A DNA stretch of 64,000 nt from Phyto melanocephala (GCA_941918925.1 OW799237.1:113006515-113070514), one strand, 5' to 3'; numbered from the stretch's first letter, positions 46,196 through 59,730 are shown. Made by a program: numbers and translations. Notes: generated from the sequence alone by a model not told the origin.

Positions 46196-48531
46196 TTACT
46201 TTTCTAGAATGTTGTGAATATAATTACCCTCATTGCCGTGGAAAGATTCATTTAGTTTTATGACAAAACTGCTATACACTTCATAGACATTTTCTTTGTG
46301 ATCAGTTGCCTCACGTATTTTGCGTGACTCTGTTGAAGTGTCACCGGTACACTGAGGCCGATTGCATTGATTCAAGCAAATTTGTACATTCGCACGAAAT
46401 TGCACAAATGCTGTAGTGGGGAATTTAAAGGCCCTAAACTTCGATATCAAAGAATTCGTTTTTGTTAAATTGAAGTTTTCAAATAGATAAGAATCCACTG
46501 TACAGCTGCAGAGAAAATTATAAAAAAAACATAAATTTTCTAATTTAATTTCAAGAAGACTCCCTTACCCTCGAAATAGTATGGTCTCAGACATTTCTGC
46601 GGTATCTGATACCTCCAGGTACTTAACATTCAAACCGTATATACGGTTCGCCATTTGGTTGAGTTTTATTTCCATTACTAATGGTGTGCCGGGTATAACA
46701 GTTACCATGCCATCAACTGGCTCATCATTTTGTCGTACTTCCATGAAAATTTGAGGTTCTGGAGCTCGTTGTTCCACTGTGTCTAATATTTCGAGATCGC
46801 TATACAATTTGTTAAAGTTTGATTTTTTTTAAATTGTTCTTTCAATATTAACTTCTACACTTACTCATCTTCTTGGAAGTCCTCGGGTAATGCGTCACGT
46901 TTAATTCGCTTTTGCTGCAGTTTGTTGGAGAGTTTTTTGAATTTATACGAACATTTAATGTTTAGTTTTGAGGTGTTGAGATTTCGTTTAACAATAAGAT
47001 TTTGATGGTAGGATATATAAAACTGAAAACAGAGTAAACGGAGTTAAGGATGATATAATGTTGCAAACCAACAGTGGATTGATATAAATAATTTAAATAA
47101 TTTCTATATTAATAGGCAAGTCGATTACTTGTAACACAATTTATGTTCATTTAACACAACACATTTCGATAAAAAAATGTTATTTGAAGGAAATGATGAT
47201 TTTACATGAATTTTATTTGATTGCCAAAGAAAGATGGGAGAAAGAAACCAATTGTAGAAAACAAGAAAATGCTGCCCCAATATGGATATTTATAGGATGA
47301 GATATGCTAAGAACATATCTATAATCCATATGTGAAACCTTAATGGACACAGTTCTCTGCGTGTAAATGTGAAAAGACTAAGATTGCTTTATCTTGACGT
47401 CAAAGGAAATTGCACATCTCCTATATCAATGTTCGACATTTGGCTACCTCAGATACAAAACTCAAAATCAATAGATATTTAAAAATAAAAAAATGAGTTT
47501 TACGGTTGATCTCAAAAAAATTAACACCTTCACTTATAGGACAGGATGGTATCTTTGACAGAATCCATGAAAAACTCATGTAAGTTTTGCCTTCAGGCGG
47601 CTGCCAAATCCACCTAACCAAACTGTAAATTTAAAGCAAGGGCGGCAGAGTGGCCTATATAAGTATTATACCATCCAAACATTTTTCAAATAGACTTACT
47701 GGGGAGTGAGTCAGAAAAAAATGTATACACACGATTCCAGCCATAACTTATCTTTGGCCCAACCAATTTTGATTTTCTTTAATGACGTTGGCTTTAAATA
47801 ATAAGTCAGATATTATGCTTTTAAAATCATTTTTAATTTAAATTCAATTTTTTAATTGCAACTTCGTCACAAAAAAGGACGTGAAAAAAAATTAAACATT
47901 TTCAAAAAAATCCAATATAAACTTTGAAAAAAGAAAGATTTAAAGATTCATCGTCATGCGTTCTAAACACATGCTCTTCAATCACACATTATTGTTAAAA
48001 TCATGCATATTTCACCAAAATTGAATCAATTTATAATTTTTTCCCTTATATGTCTTTTTTTGCTGGGTAGCAATATCTTTTTTTGGATTATTAAATTGAA
48101 AGTTTCAGAGCTTGTTGGAACTCGAACATCATAAAAACTCTATTCCTGCTGGCTAATGATTTCCATATGCCGGTGATTTAAATGCTAATGTTGTCGACGA
48201 TCGATCACATCATACATAAATTTCACTTATAAACAGACTTTAGTAAGCTATGCACGACCTTATTTTTCTTTTAATATTCCTTCTAATTTTGGTTTATTTG
48301 TAAAACTTACCTGCCACCAATCAACGCTTCTCACAAAGCCACACTTGCGAAAATCTACCAAAAATATCCGCCAAATGATCTCATGAGCATGATACACTGG
48401 CTGACATTCCTTCGCCGAATTCGAATGTAAATTTTCCCAATAAATGGTGTTATGAAACAGTCCAGAATCATCCGATATCAAAGGCAATTTCACAAAAATT
48501 AAACTCTTCTTACAATAAACGTGAAGAAGCT
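46196..48531 (-). CDS. ZP-domain (zona pellucida) extracellular protein, last four exons, 5' partial
   Basis: Exons in transcript order: 48531-48311, 47022-46865, 46799-46569, 46505-46196; introns of 1288, 65 and 63 bases, all GT-AG, phases consistent (920 bases, 305 complete codons plus stop). ZP-N starts at once: CKKSLIFVKLPLISDDSGLF, NTIYWENL, AKECQPVYHAHE, RKCGFVRS, NIKCSY (four Cys). A linker has RIKR, a furin-like site. ZP-C: VTVIPGTPLVMEI, NRIYGLNVKYLEV, RGCTVDSYLF, FRAFKFPTTAFVQFRANVQI, then CLNQCNRPQC (four Cys). ZP proteins polymerise in insect cuticle and apical matrix. No transmembrane segment follows the domain, and the protein ends 47 residues after the last Cys, so it is secreted or unusually short. 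Exon(s) for the signal peptide lie upstream and were not found. Specific orthologue not assigned. Confidence 0.9.
47023..48310 (-). other. Large intron of the ZP gene
   Basis: 1288 bases, donor CAG|GTAAGT, acceptor TGTTTTCAG. AT-rich; no inserted element recognised. Confidence 0.75.
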
Positions 48532-49310
48532 CTAAAGTAAAAATAAACATCAAAAATACGAATCAAAGAAATTATTAAAGCTCATAAAATAATGTATAGA
48601 TTTTATTGACTGTAAAAATGAATGTGTGAGATTTTCTTTCTTTTTTCTATGCAAATAAAAATTTGTTAACATTTTCATTGCTTTTCCACTTTTTTCAATT
48701 ATTATGGAAATTATATGCAAACAAGTAGTCATCATAGGTGGAAATCATAGAAACTCCTTCACACATCTCTGCAATTTTAAATTGAATGCTGAGGAAATTT
48801 TTGGTTTGCTTTTTTTTTTCTTTCTTTGAGTTTGGCTATTTAGTCTTTGCAAGAACTCTGCAGGCTAAGGCCATTTTTGTTAAGGCATGTAAACAAATGA
48901 TTTGTGAAACATTTGTTAACAAACAAATGAAAATCCAATATTGTTGCAGTTATTGTTGATGGTGTTTTTGGCTGGCAAATGTGATTGGGAAACGTTTTCC
49001 CTACATGTAAAAATTTGTTAAAATTTGAGAGTAGTTTTTTTATTAATAAAAAAATCTTTAAAGTTTATGCAATGTTAGTCACGTTTATATATTCACCCCT
49101 ACACTACTCTGCGGTTAGACAATAAAATAAATTATTATTCTATTGACTTAAGGTCATCTTTAAATATTTTGGGATCTTGTTACTGATTTTATGAAAAACA
49201 TTTTTTTTTTCGACAGTGTTGCAGAAATTGTAGCAGATTTTAAAAGAAAACTTAGTAAAATGTTTAATAATTTAAACATCGTTTAAACTTTTAATTAAAC
49301 TTTTAGGTTA
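48532..49310. other. Upstream flank or 5' intron of the ZP gene
   Basis: The acceptor TTACTTTAG before 48531 shows that transcription comes from higher coordinates. No signal-peptide exon recognised here. Confidence 0.4.
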
Positions 49311-49362
49311 AAAAAGAGGGACACTAAAAGCCAAAACCCATGACAGGTGTACACGTATGTAT
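49311..49362 (-). mobile_element. LINE family B, very short 3' fragment
   Basis: GGTTAAAAAAGAGGGACACT, then AAAAGCC and AAACCCATGACAGGTGTACA, matches 42505-42555 of the family B copy. Only about 50 bases remain. Confidence 0.7.
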
Positions 49363-49364
49363 CA

Positions 49365-50850
49365 CATTCCTTGTGTGACTTCGATTTGCTATTAAAATAA
49401 TTTCTTTAATTTAGTCTTGCAATGAAGCCCTTAGTATATCTACATTAGAAATGATTTTTCAACAATGTTGTATTTGTATGGAAACTGAAGACTGTAATTT
49501 GGTATCCAGAGGAAGTAAAAAAATAAAATTAGCTTTGTGTGGGCATGACACCTCCTACCTTAATAATTATATAGTTAATGTTTGAATTCAATTTTGATAA
49601 TCCATTATAGATTTCTTTTTTTCTAATTTTTTCCCATATAGAAATAATATGAATTTATAGAAATATAGAAATAATTTGAATTTAAAGAGGTGGGCGTTAA
49701 AGTAGGCTTTTCACCTTAAACTTTTGGAATTGCTCTTATAAGTATTGGCATAATTAAATTTAACAGAAAGCTACATATGCAAAATTTCATCATCTAATAC
49801 ATCTAATTCTATCGGTCTTATGAGCTTTTTAATTTCATTATTAGTAAATTGTGTGAGAAGTAGGCGTTGAAGTAGGCATGTCAAATTAGTTTCTACTAAT
49901 AAATTTTAGTTAGTTATTTCAATTAGAGTCCTTTATTCTTTTAAAACCATAGTCCTTAGATAAATTTATGAATTTGAGATAAAACGTTATATGGGAGGTG
50001 GGCGTGTCTACTAAATTTTCTTTGTTATAAGTTTTTTGATAAAAAATAAATTCGGGACTTAGATGTATGATTTTCTCAGTTTTATTCCTTTTAAAATTTA
50101 AAACATACCGAAATAAACAGTGTGCGGTATACATTTTCTTACATTTTTATCTATAACTTCTTTTATAATGTATAGACTTCAGCAATTTTCAGGAAAATAT
50201 ATGTTTTTTACTCTGGAAATGTACTTGCGAAGTTTCGTCGCTCTATGTCAATGCGTTTCGAAACAACTGCATATTGTTTGATTTAGGAAGGATATTGATT
50301 TGTTGACCTACTCTTGCACTACGAGCTGTAACTTACTGCCTAATATAAAGATTTAGCCTATTTTCGATATTAAACACACCTTGTGCTTAAAAAATATTCT
50401 GGCAAAATTTTATTCCTATAACTTTTTTGGTTCGAGCTTTATAGTGCTTTCAACAGACGGACGGACAGACAGATGGACAGAATTTAATCGTACTTAAATG
50501 AAACCAGGACTCAAAAAATATATATCTTATGGGGTCTAAAATGGATATTTCGATGACAAAATCAATATACCCCCACACCATTTTTTTGGATGCTGGGTAT
50601 AGAGTGAGTTTTATCCCTCATTATGTAGAAATACTGAATGTTTTATTGCAATACTAAATTTAAGATAATCTTTTAATAGCAAATCAAAGTTACACAGATA
50701 AAGTAAAACATATTTTAGTATAAAGAGATTATTCGATAGCGATTACAGTTAATAACAAAATAATAAATTTTGTGCAATAAAAAATACACAGAATCGGTGG
50801 TGGAAAACAAAAATTCGACACATCCGAATATAGTGCTCTTACTTGTGTTT
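49365..50850 (+). repeat. Dispersed repeat family E, long copy
   Basis: Left end CTTGTGTGACTTCGATTTGC (about 49370) and right end, read in reverse, CTGTGTAACTTTGATTTGC (about 50690), followed by the TTCGG-type terminal block to 50850: subterminal inverted repeats. The middle aligns with 6240-8130 and shows the pre-insertion form of the LINE A target. Contains short ACGGACGGACAGACAG-like units at 50458. No coding capacity. Confidence 0.7.
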
Positions 50851-51854
50851 AAAGTGATTCGAGAGAACCGTTCTCAAGTTATGCTAACATGTGCCATTGA
50901 ACTAACTTCGTTCCAAATCCCACAGCCATCGGCATAAACACTTTTTTTGTCTTTCTTTTTGCAAAATGCGTCATTGTGCGACATTACTTAGTTGAACTAA
51001 CAATTTTAATTATATTATTTAACAGTACTTGCTGTATATGATAATATTAATTTCTTAAGTAGTTATGGGATTATAAAAAGCTTCGAGTGATATAATAATA
51101 TTGTTGCAGTAATATTATTTCATTAAAAGTTTTATTACCTTAAATGCCAATGACACCTAAAGTGTGAATAAAAACAAGACAACCGTCGTGAAAGGTGTTT
51201 GACTTTATAACTTACTTTAACTTTATTCTGTACGTTAATTTAATTCTCATTCAGATTTTAAAGATTAAAAACTCTTGTAGTGTTTTTTTTTTGCATATCT
51301 GTCCGTCCAATTGTCTGAGCGTTTCGTTACCAACAACGACAATAACAACAATTTTTATTAAATTTTTTTTGTTACCCTAACATACGAAAAATTAACAATT
51401 ATTTTTGAGTTCAAGACTTTGCCACAGTACAGACCTCTTCCTCTACCCTGCGTTCAAAAAAAACAAAATTCAAACCAAGCAAATCAACACTGTTCGCTTT
51501 GTTAATAAGAATTGCGACAACCATCACTATCACGCTTGGTACACCGTATACCTACTGCTCGTGGCTTGGTATCAGAGTGTTTTTTGTGTCTTTTCATTTG
51601 TTGTTTCTAGTCTTCACATGCGTATATATTTACTGCGTTATCTTCATTAAAAGATGGTAATAAAAATGTTTTTATATGTTTCTATGCACATAGAATATTA
51701 AGTGCCCTATGTGAAGCAATAGCAAAAGACTATATTTATGCACAAAAAAAAAAAAAAAGAAGGAAATTATTTTTGATATTTAAAAAAAATTTTTAAATAT
51801 AATTTTTGTCAAATTGAGATATGATTACGATGGTGCATAAAACTTGTCTTAATA
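50851..51854. other. AT-rich intergenic DNA
   Basis: Open stretches at 51195-51380 and 51405-51650 lack motifs. Confidence 0.35.
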
Positions 51855-52255
51855 AGGCCCCTTTCGCATTAGGCAACTATAATTGCGCAATTCTTGTGTT
51901 TGTTGGTGTGAGAGGAAAGGTCGGTGTGAAGGGGAAATAATTGCCGAGATTTGAGTACAGACTTGATTGTACTTGGCAATTCTGCTTCTGCTGTCATTCT
52001 TGTCTTGGAATATTTATTTGTTTTTGACATTGTCTTTTATTTCTTCTTCGGTGTGTTGTGTAATTTTGTGTGTGTGAAAATTTTATTCGTTTATAAGTGA
52101 ATCAAATATTTAAAAATGATGAGAAATTGGAAGAAACTGGAAGAAATTGAGCAACAAAGTTGCTCAATGTGAACACAAAAGCAAGTTCAAAAGAAAATAA
52201 ATAAAAATTAAAATTATACTTGCGCAATTATAGTTGCCTAATGCGAAAGGGGCCT
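51855..52255. mobile_element. MITE family H with perfect 36-base terminal repeats
   Basis: Both ends begin AGGCCCCTTTCGCATTAGGC and are identical over 36 bases (51855-51890; 52220-52255). 401 bases. The AGGCC start recalls the TTA-flanked MITE at 16148. Flanks are TAA/TAT-like, so a decayed TWA duplication is possible. The identity of the arms suggests recent mobility. Confidence 0.85.
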
Positions 52256-52706
52256 ATCATTTCCATTTGAAAAATAATGTTTGTCCAAAGCTACGTTGAA
52301 ATTTGGCAAATATTTACTTAGAAAAAAATGACCACTATAGTTAGTAAATAATTGTTAAATATTATGTGATTGTTCTTACAACGAATACCGTTAAAACATA
52401 TTAAATTTGATTGAATAAAAAAAATTGTAGTACACATGCGCGGCCAAGAATGCATTTGACGTCAAATTTAGAGTCAAATATTGGGACACGACGACAAGCA
52501 TAAGTGAACCAGTATTTTTTTTCTATGTGCCATACGACAAAAATAACGTTCAATTACTCTGAAAAACACACGCTGTGATAAGGTTCATACCAGGAGAACC
52601 AAGACGAGAAATCCCATCAATTACTAAAGTATTTTTTGAATTGTATCCAGTTAGGGTAGTTGTGTTTCTAAAATTCTGGGACAAAAGTTAGCAAATTCTA
52701 TTGCAT
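52256..52706. other. AT-rich spacer
   Basis: Nothing recognised. Confidence 0.3.
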
Positions 52707-52985
52707 GTTAGGTTGAAAAAGAGGGGCAAAATCCCTTTAACGATTTCCATTTCGAATACCTTAGGAATTTCAAGTACGGCATACTATCTACGGTAAAGTT
52801 CTTGAATCTAATGCGCGCAACCGAAGGACACTCATAAAGTTAGTATCCCAAAGTCTCATCCTTTTTTTCGCATGCTCGAGATGTCGTTTCATCCGATAGT
52901 CACATGCGAGCTCGATGAGTTCTCTTCTCCGTGTGATGTGTTAATTGACTAAGAGTTGCCCAGTTTAAGAATCTCCATCAATTTT
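52707..52985 (-). pseudogene. LINE family B, copy 3, internally deleted
   Basis: Begins AGGTTGAAAAAGAGGGGCA like the 3' end of family B, skips most of the 3'UTR, then follows 42680-42915 through the coding end (shared GGCATA.TATC.ACGGTAAA, CCCAAAGTCTCATCCT.TTTTTCGCATGC and CATGCGAGCTCGATGAGTTC-type blocks). The reading frame is disrupted. Confidence 0.75.
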
Positions 52986-55900
52986 ATAAAACTAGGTTAA
53001 TTGTATGTTTTTTTTTGGAACATATCTGTTAATTATTATTATCAAGTAACATTTTTTTGATTTTCCCTAATTTCATCAAAGATAAACAAAAATTTCAAAG
53101 AAAATGAAACAATTTTGGTAGCTAATGGCGGCAATAATTGTTCGAGTAATAAGTAATGCAATGATTGCGCAATAAATTGCTACATATAACGATTTCTGGT
53201 CAACACGTCCCAATTTCTATGGACGCAATCAAATTTGACAATTGGGGCAATAAATGTTGCTATGTGGAGACCCCGGGTTAACATCAGATCAATATTGTTA
53301 ATTAAAAAAATATAATTTCAATAATGAAAACAAGAATCATGTATGTTAGGTGTTCATAGTACTCCCATTAACGTCGGGAGAGCGTCGCACTGATTGTATT
53401 TTTTGACCGTTAAGCTATTTAAAATGTTTACTTCTATTGTTCCTAAGAATCGCAGCATTTCACTATAAATTTAATTAAAAATATAGTTTGTTATCTTCAG
53501 ACGGCTTATTATGCTCTGTTACATTGAGTAAATTTAGAATAACTGAGTTGGCCATGAGAGTATAACCCGTAAACTTAGGATTGACCATCATGTCCTGTGC
53601 TGCCAATATGGAATTGTGGCTGTTACGCGACGGCAATTACTGAAAAATGTAATTGTTAAAGAGCCTTGCATAATTAAATTTGTTAAAAATTTAAATAAAT
53701 ATGCTTCAATCTGGGATTAATTTTCTGTAGTCGTTACGTTGATGGATTCCCTCAAAGGGATTATAAAAATCCACGAATTTTTTTTATTTTTTATATGTAT
53801 TTAAGTCTAACAGTATATCCTTCAGACTGATGGAAAATAAAATACATAAATGTATTTAGTCATATTAATTATAATCAAACAACTTAAATTTAAGGATAGG
53901 AAAAAGAACAAAATTAATTTAAATTTTGTAAAAGAAAATTCTTAAATTTTTTTTTGATGAATTAAAGTTCAACAAATGTTAATATTATAACAAATGTTAA
54001 TATTATATTATAATAAATAATATTTTTAATAATAAATAAATAAAATGAATTTAATAAATAAATGAACTGAATATTAGACAATTTGTGTTAAATAGATTCT
54101 TATTTACAATTGGAAAATTAATATTTTCAAGAGGTAACGTCTATCTTGTCAAATATTTTTCTGATGTGAACCTTAAGTAAAAAAAATCTAATTAATTATT
54201 AGGGCAGAATTTAATAAGTTTTTTGCAGTTACACCTATTTATTCAAATATTGGCGTAATCTCACGCAAATAAAAATCTTTTTAACAAATACATGCTGCGG
54301 CTTTAAATAAGCACCTAAAAGTTTATGGTCTCATTTGCTTTAGCACTTCATTAAGTCGCCTATGACCATGGCTAGTTATTTTCATTTTGTTTTATAATTT
54401 TATTTTGATATTTTTTACATGTATTAAAATTTATTTCTTGTTAAACATTTTACAAACAGACATTCCGATGTTTACAATTATCTGATCTTCAATGCTGAGT
54501 TGTTTATGTTAATTGCGAATTTGTTTGGCATTTGTTAATGAGAAGGGAGGAGGTATACTTATATTGCTTACAAAAATGTCCTCGTCTCGCTGTTAGAAAT
54601 TCGTAGAATTTTTTCTAACTAAATATCAAATGAAAGTATCTCTTGTGGTTAAGGAATTTTAATTAAAAATTTTAAATAATGACTGGCGGAGCAGTTAATG
54701 TATGATTGATGAGAGTATTTAATAAATGATAAATATTGATTTAAAAATAACATACATATAAAAGTGGAGTCGTGGCCGGGTGGACCATACAATAATTTAA
54801 ATTCGAACTAACGTTTTCTTTTTTGGTTTTTAAAATGTAGAATGGAATTTATTTTTTTAATTAAGAAACATAATAAAAATATTAATAATTGATTTCCAAA
54901 TCAGTGAGTCTAAAAGGCAAACTGTAAGAATATACCAGGGTCTTTGTAGGGTTTGCTTATCATTTGAAAAATTCAAGGGAGTTATAAAAGTGTTATGGAC
55001 AAGAAAATCTTTTATACTCTTGTCCAGTACCTTCAGCCGTAAAACTTATTGTTATTGCTCAGAGTGTGTGTGAATAGCTATTAAGATCAACTTGTAATCA
55101 TTTCCAGAAGAAATTTTTTTTTGGAAATTTTGGAATTTAAAAATCAGGTTGATTGGTTCATGTATTATTTTTATTTAAAGTCTTCAATCATATAAGTTAC
55201 CATTTTCCGCGACGATTTAGAACACTTTCCTTTAAAAATTTTTTAGGGTTACCGATCATTTGCTTGACTATTTAAAACTTAGCTAATTTCTTGTTGCTAC
55301 CTTTCCTACTTTCCTCCTAAAGGTACCCACAAAACAAATTTTGTTTTAAACCATAGGTGATCATTTCATCAAACAATTTTTTGTAAAACTGCCCACCTCA
55401 ATTATTTTTATGCTCCTTAATTAAGTCGTCCATGAAACAGCGACGAGTGCACATGTTTAGCGGCTATGTTGATAATTATTCAAATACAGTGCGTTAAAAA
55501 AATTATGATAGAATTAGGAAATTAATTTATTTTTAAAAACTGAAAAATTTGTTGAAAATTATCCACTTTAACTAGTAACAAAATAATAAACTCAGTGCTT
55601 ACTGCATTTTCATTAGTTTTTTACACTAAAAGAAATTTCTTATATGAAATTTTAATGGAAATCTTTACGCTTATTTTTTCTTTTAACTAAAAGATAGCAA
55701 ATTCAGTGTGAGCTGCATTGTTTTACATTTTAAAAAACCAAAAAAAATTTTTGTGACGAAATTTTTATTAAAATCTGTGAGCTTACTTTTTCATAGCACT
55801 GTACTTTAAAATTCTCTCACCAATACGGTTGCAAAACATTGTTGGGCATCTATGTTTTAAACACATTGAAAATTTTATTATTTTTAATCTTATTTTTACA

Positions 55901-56628
55901 AAAAATCTTTAAAATGACGAACAACGATCTAGTCTGGCATGCTCTTCTTTAATAAAAAAAAATTCTCTTAAACTGAATCAATTCACAATCCTAGTTGAAT
56001 TGTATTATTGGTATTATTTTTGTATGTTTACATTGAAATATTTTGTATAACAAACAATTTCTTTTCATATGTTTTGAAAGTGTTATATTGGATTCATACA
56101 GGAATGGGAAATACAATTTTTTGTAAAATCAAAAAATTATTTTTGAATTAGTTAATTTTCTACCAAAATAATGAATATATAATACATTTTTATCTTAAAT
56201 ATTTTGTTGATTCTTATCTTTGCTAACATTTTTTTTTACCAATAATTGTTTTAAAATATTTTTTGTAGCCCTGCATAAGTAAGATCTGATGAAATTTCTC
56301 ATCCCAGATTTTTATTTGCCTGACGTTTAATATCAATTGAAGTTGACCAGTACCATGAAACAACCGATACAACAGATATTGTGTTCACAAGTAATTAAAC
56401 AAAAATTGTATATCAATAGACGATATAGATTATAATACGAAATTGTGAATTGAACAATTATTAATTAAGTTCACAACCCAAATTGCATTGTACTACTATT
56501 GGTACTATTTTTGTATGTGTTTACAGTAATGTATGCTTGTTGTTGGTAATTTCAATTGAAACATTTTTTAATACAATATAAATTGAATTTTAAAATTCCT
56601 TACGGTAACCCTGTATCTATTTTTTCTT
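52986..56628. other. AT-rich intergenic or intronic DNA
   Basis: No coding exon recognised in 3.6 kb. A moderately complex part at about 53110-53290 may be an old element, without identifiable ends. Confidence 0.4.
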
Positions 56629-56639
56629 GAAAATATTCC

Positions 56640-56845
56640 AAGGCATATTTATTCATCAGGTAATTGCAGTTCGGAGAGAATTTTTTGTTTATATTTTTTA
56701 TATATGAAGTTTGACATATGAAATAAATTAGAAAAGGGAGAAAATTATTTTTTAATTATGCATTTTGACAACTGAAATTTAAAATAAGTGTTGAAAAAAA
56801 TAATCAGCTGGCGAATCAAGAGTACCTGATGAATAAATATGTCTT
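56640..56845. mobile_element. MITE family G, copy 2, with 10-bp target duplication
   Basis: 206 bases, same length and ends as the copy at 23362-23567 and about 95% alike by eye. Duplication GAAAATATTC at 56629-56638 and 56846-56855, with one extra base (C) before the left terminus. Confidence 0.87.
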
Positions 56846-56855
56846 GAAAATATTC

Positions 56856-58935
56856 TTAAATTATGAGACATTTCTCCCTAGAACAATTCTAAGTTTTTAG
56901 GACATTTTTTCGGTATGAAAATTGTTAATGTATGAGTCTTGTTCTCTATAAAAAGTTTTTTTTAAATCATAATATTCGGCTGTTAAAAATTATTAAACAA
57001 ACAAAAAAAACTAATTTGTTATCTTTTGGGTAATTTCTTTTTAACAAATAATAATAAAAAAAATTCCCACATAAAGTTTTCTTTGAGCAATACTAAATAT
57101 ATAATTAGTGTTTTTAAAGAGTTGTGGCTAAACAGCTTGTCAGTAATCTGTAGTGTCTGTCTGTTGTTTGTAGCTGTTTGTCAATAGTATTTCATCTTTC
57201 TTTTTTTTATAAATCTACTAAGTTTGCTGATAACTTAAGCTTTTACTTATCACGAAGTGGTTCCATCACTACAAAGGTAAAAACGAGATATTAAAAAGAG
57301 TAAATGCCAATACGTCAGAATTACTAGCAGACGGATAGGCAGCTTGACGGACAGACAGCCAGACAGACAGATATTAGTAGATAAACCACAAGACTTAGAA
57401 GAAAAATCTAATAAGCCATTAAAACGGCTGCCAAACACATGCTGTTAATGAGATATATGAGTATGAAAATAAAAAGAATTGCCTATTGCAACTGGGAAGA
57501 GTGATGTTATTGACTACGTTGTGGTGCAAACGCATTGCAGCACAAATGTGATAATTGTTTCTTAATTAAATCCGGGAGTTTATTGCGGTTTTTTTTTTAA
57601 AGATAATTGATTGGTATTGATTTGAAATAAATATTTGTTTTTTAATAATTTAAATAAAAATATCTTAAGAATGTCTACGATTTGAGAATTTATTAAAAAC
57701 GTTTAATACTCGTATGTAGTAATAAGTAAGTAGTTTAATTTAGGCCACCTAGCTGGGTTCAAGTTTAAATGATTTCTTCCTAAAAATAATATATCAAAAG
57801 TCAGACATATTTTTAAATGTTGCAGGTTTCAATAAATTAAAATTTTATAGGCAGTTTAGAAGTTTTATATTAAACTTCATTTGTTGGTAACGAGCAGTAA
57901 ATACTCTTCACATTGTTAGACTTGAATCACTCATACACGCATGTGTATGAACATGTTTACTCTTGTATAAAAGTAAAAAGTTTGCTGTTGGGTTGTCTAT
58001 GGTAAAGATTGCTGTGGTTAAAGTTTTTACAATATTTTCTCATAATTTCTTAAGTGTTTTGAGACTAAATTTAAATCATAAAATTAATCGTAAAATTTCA
58101 TAAAAAAAAAACTAAACATTCAAAATATGTAATTAGATAAAAGAAAATTTACTAATTACACTGCTCGACAAAAAATAATTTTTTGTCTTCCCGTTAATTA
58201 AAAATATGTGGAATATATGGCTTTTGATGCTCTGAACTCAAATCCGTTGTCGGCTTTTTTCCATCAGATCGGAATTTTTTTATGGGCGTGGCAAATTTTT
58301 TCAACTTAATTAGTCAGGTACGGAGACATATTTCATCCTTACTCGGGAACCAGTCATCCGATTTTTAAAAATAAAACACCAAAAGATGTGTAACAGAATT
58401 GTATACAATTTTTCTTTTTCACTAATCGTTTTGGAATTATACAGAAATTAATGGAGAGAAAAAACATTTTTTCGTGCAAAATTCGTAATATTTTTCAATT
58501 TAAAAATTAAATTAAAAAATATATAAAACAAATATTCCACATTTTGCACTTGTTTCTAAGAGCTACTTATCTGAGAAATAAAGAAAGCCTTAAACCAAAA
58601 TCGGTCAATTTACCGCAGGTACCCAATATTGACCAAATATGTGAAATGCAGCAAACAACGTCAGAGTGGGCGCACTAAAGCGCCTTGTAGCAACAATGAA
58701 TGGCAACTATTATCTATTTTCGTACAACAAAAACAAATACAAGCAAAAAAATTTGCCAGATTGTAATTTTGTAGCAACGCCTCGCTGTGATATCGCATTG
58801 AGTTTTTTTTATATCTTGCAACAGCATTAGAAAGTTATTAAAAATTTAATAAAAAATAGTATGAATTATAATTAATTATTAAGTATTAATTAGTATAAAT
58901 ATATTAATAATAGTCATATTATGATTATATAGATT
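56856..58935. other. AT-rich intergenic DNA
   Basis: Includes degenerate GACAGACAGC-type units at 57350-57372. At about 58155-58400 there is a more complex stretch starting CACTGCTCGACAAAAAATAA that may be one end of an element (no inverted partner found). Confidence 0.4.
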
Positions 58936-59020
58936 TACTAGAAAAGCCCGGCGCGCGTTGCTACGCCCCTTAATGAATAAAAATGCATTCTAAATTTTTA
59001 ATTGAATTACAAGTGCAAGA

Positions 59021-59730
59021 AGCTAAAAATTATAACTTTTTTTTATGGTCGTAGCACTGCGCACTTTTCTAACCACGAAACTGTATAGTCATGACAGCTC
59101 AATATGTGTGCAAATTTTCAGAAAAATCGGTGAAGTCCAAGTAGCTGAAAATAATAACTTTTTTTATAGGCGTGAAACTGCCACTTTTCTAATCAAGAAA
59201 ATGTATACTCATGACAACTCAATATGTGTGCACAGTTTCAGAAAAATCGATCTAGTGCAAGTAGCTAAAAATGATAACATATTTCTTATGGGCGTGGCAC
59301 TGCCCACTTTCTAATCATGAAATTGTATAATCATGAGAGCTCAATATGTGCGTGCAAAGTTTCAGAAAAATCGGTGAAGTTCGAGTAGCTGAAAATGATA
59401 ACCTTTTTTATGTGCGTAACACTGCCCACTTTTCAAATCACGAAATTGAAAAGTCATGACAGCTCGATATGTGCGAAAAGTTTCAGAAAAATCGGTGAAG
59501 TTCAAGTAGCTGAAAATTATAACTTTTTTTGTGGGCGTGGCACTGCCCACTTTTCTTATCACGAAAGTGTAAAGTCATGACAGCTCAATATGTGTGCAAA
59601 GTTTCAGAAAAATCGGTCCAGTGCAAGTACCTCAAGATTATAACTTTTTTTTATTGGCGTGGCCCCGCCCACTTTTCTAATCACGAAATTATAAAGTCAT
59701 GACAGCTCAATATGTGTGCAAAGTTTGCAC
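59021..59730 (+). repeat. Minisatellite array 1, six ~121-base units
   Basis: Unit starts near 59021, 59143, 59263, 59387, 59508 and 59629. Each holds GGGCGTGGCACTGCCCAC (variants), TAATCACGAAA, CATGACAGCTCAATATGTG and TTTCAGAAAAATCGG. Chance open frames cross the array on both strands and are not genes. Confidence 0.88.
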
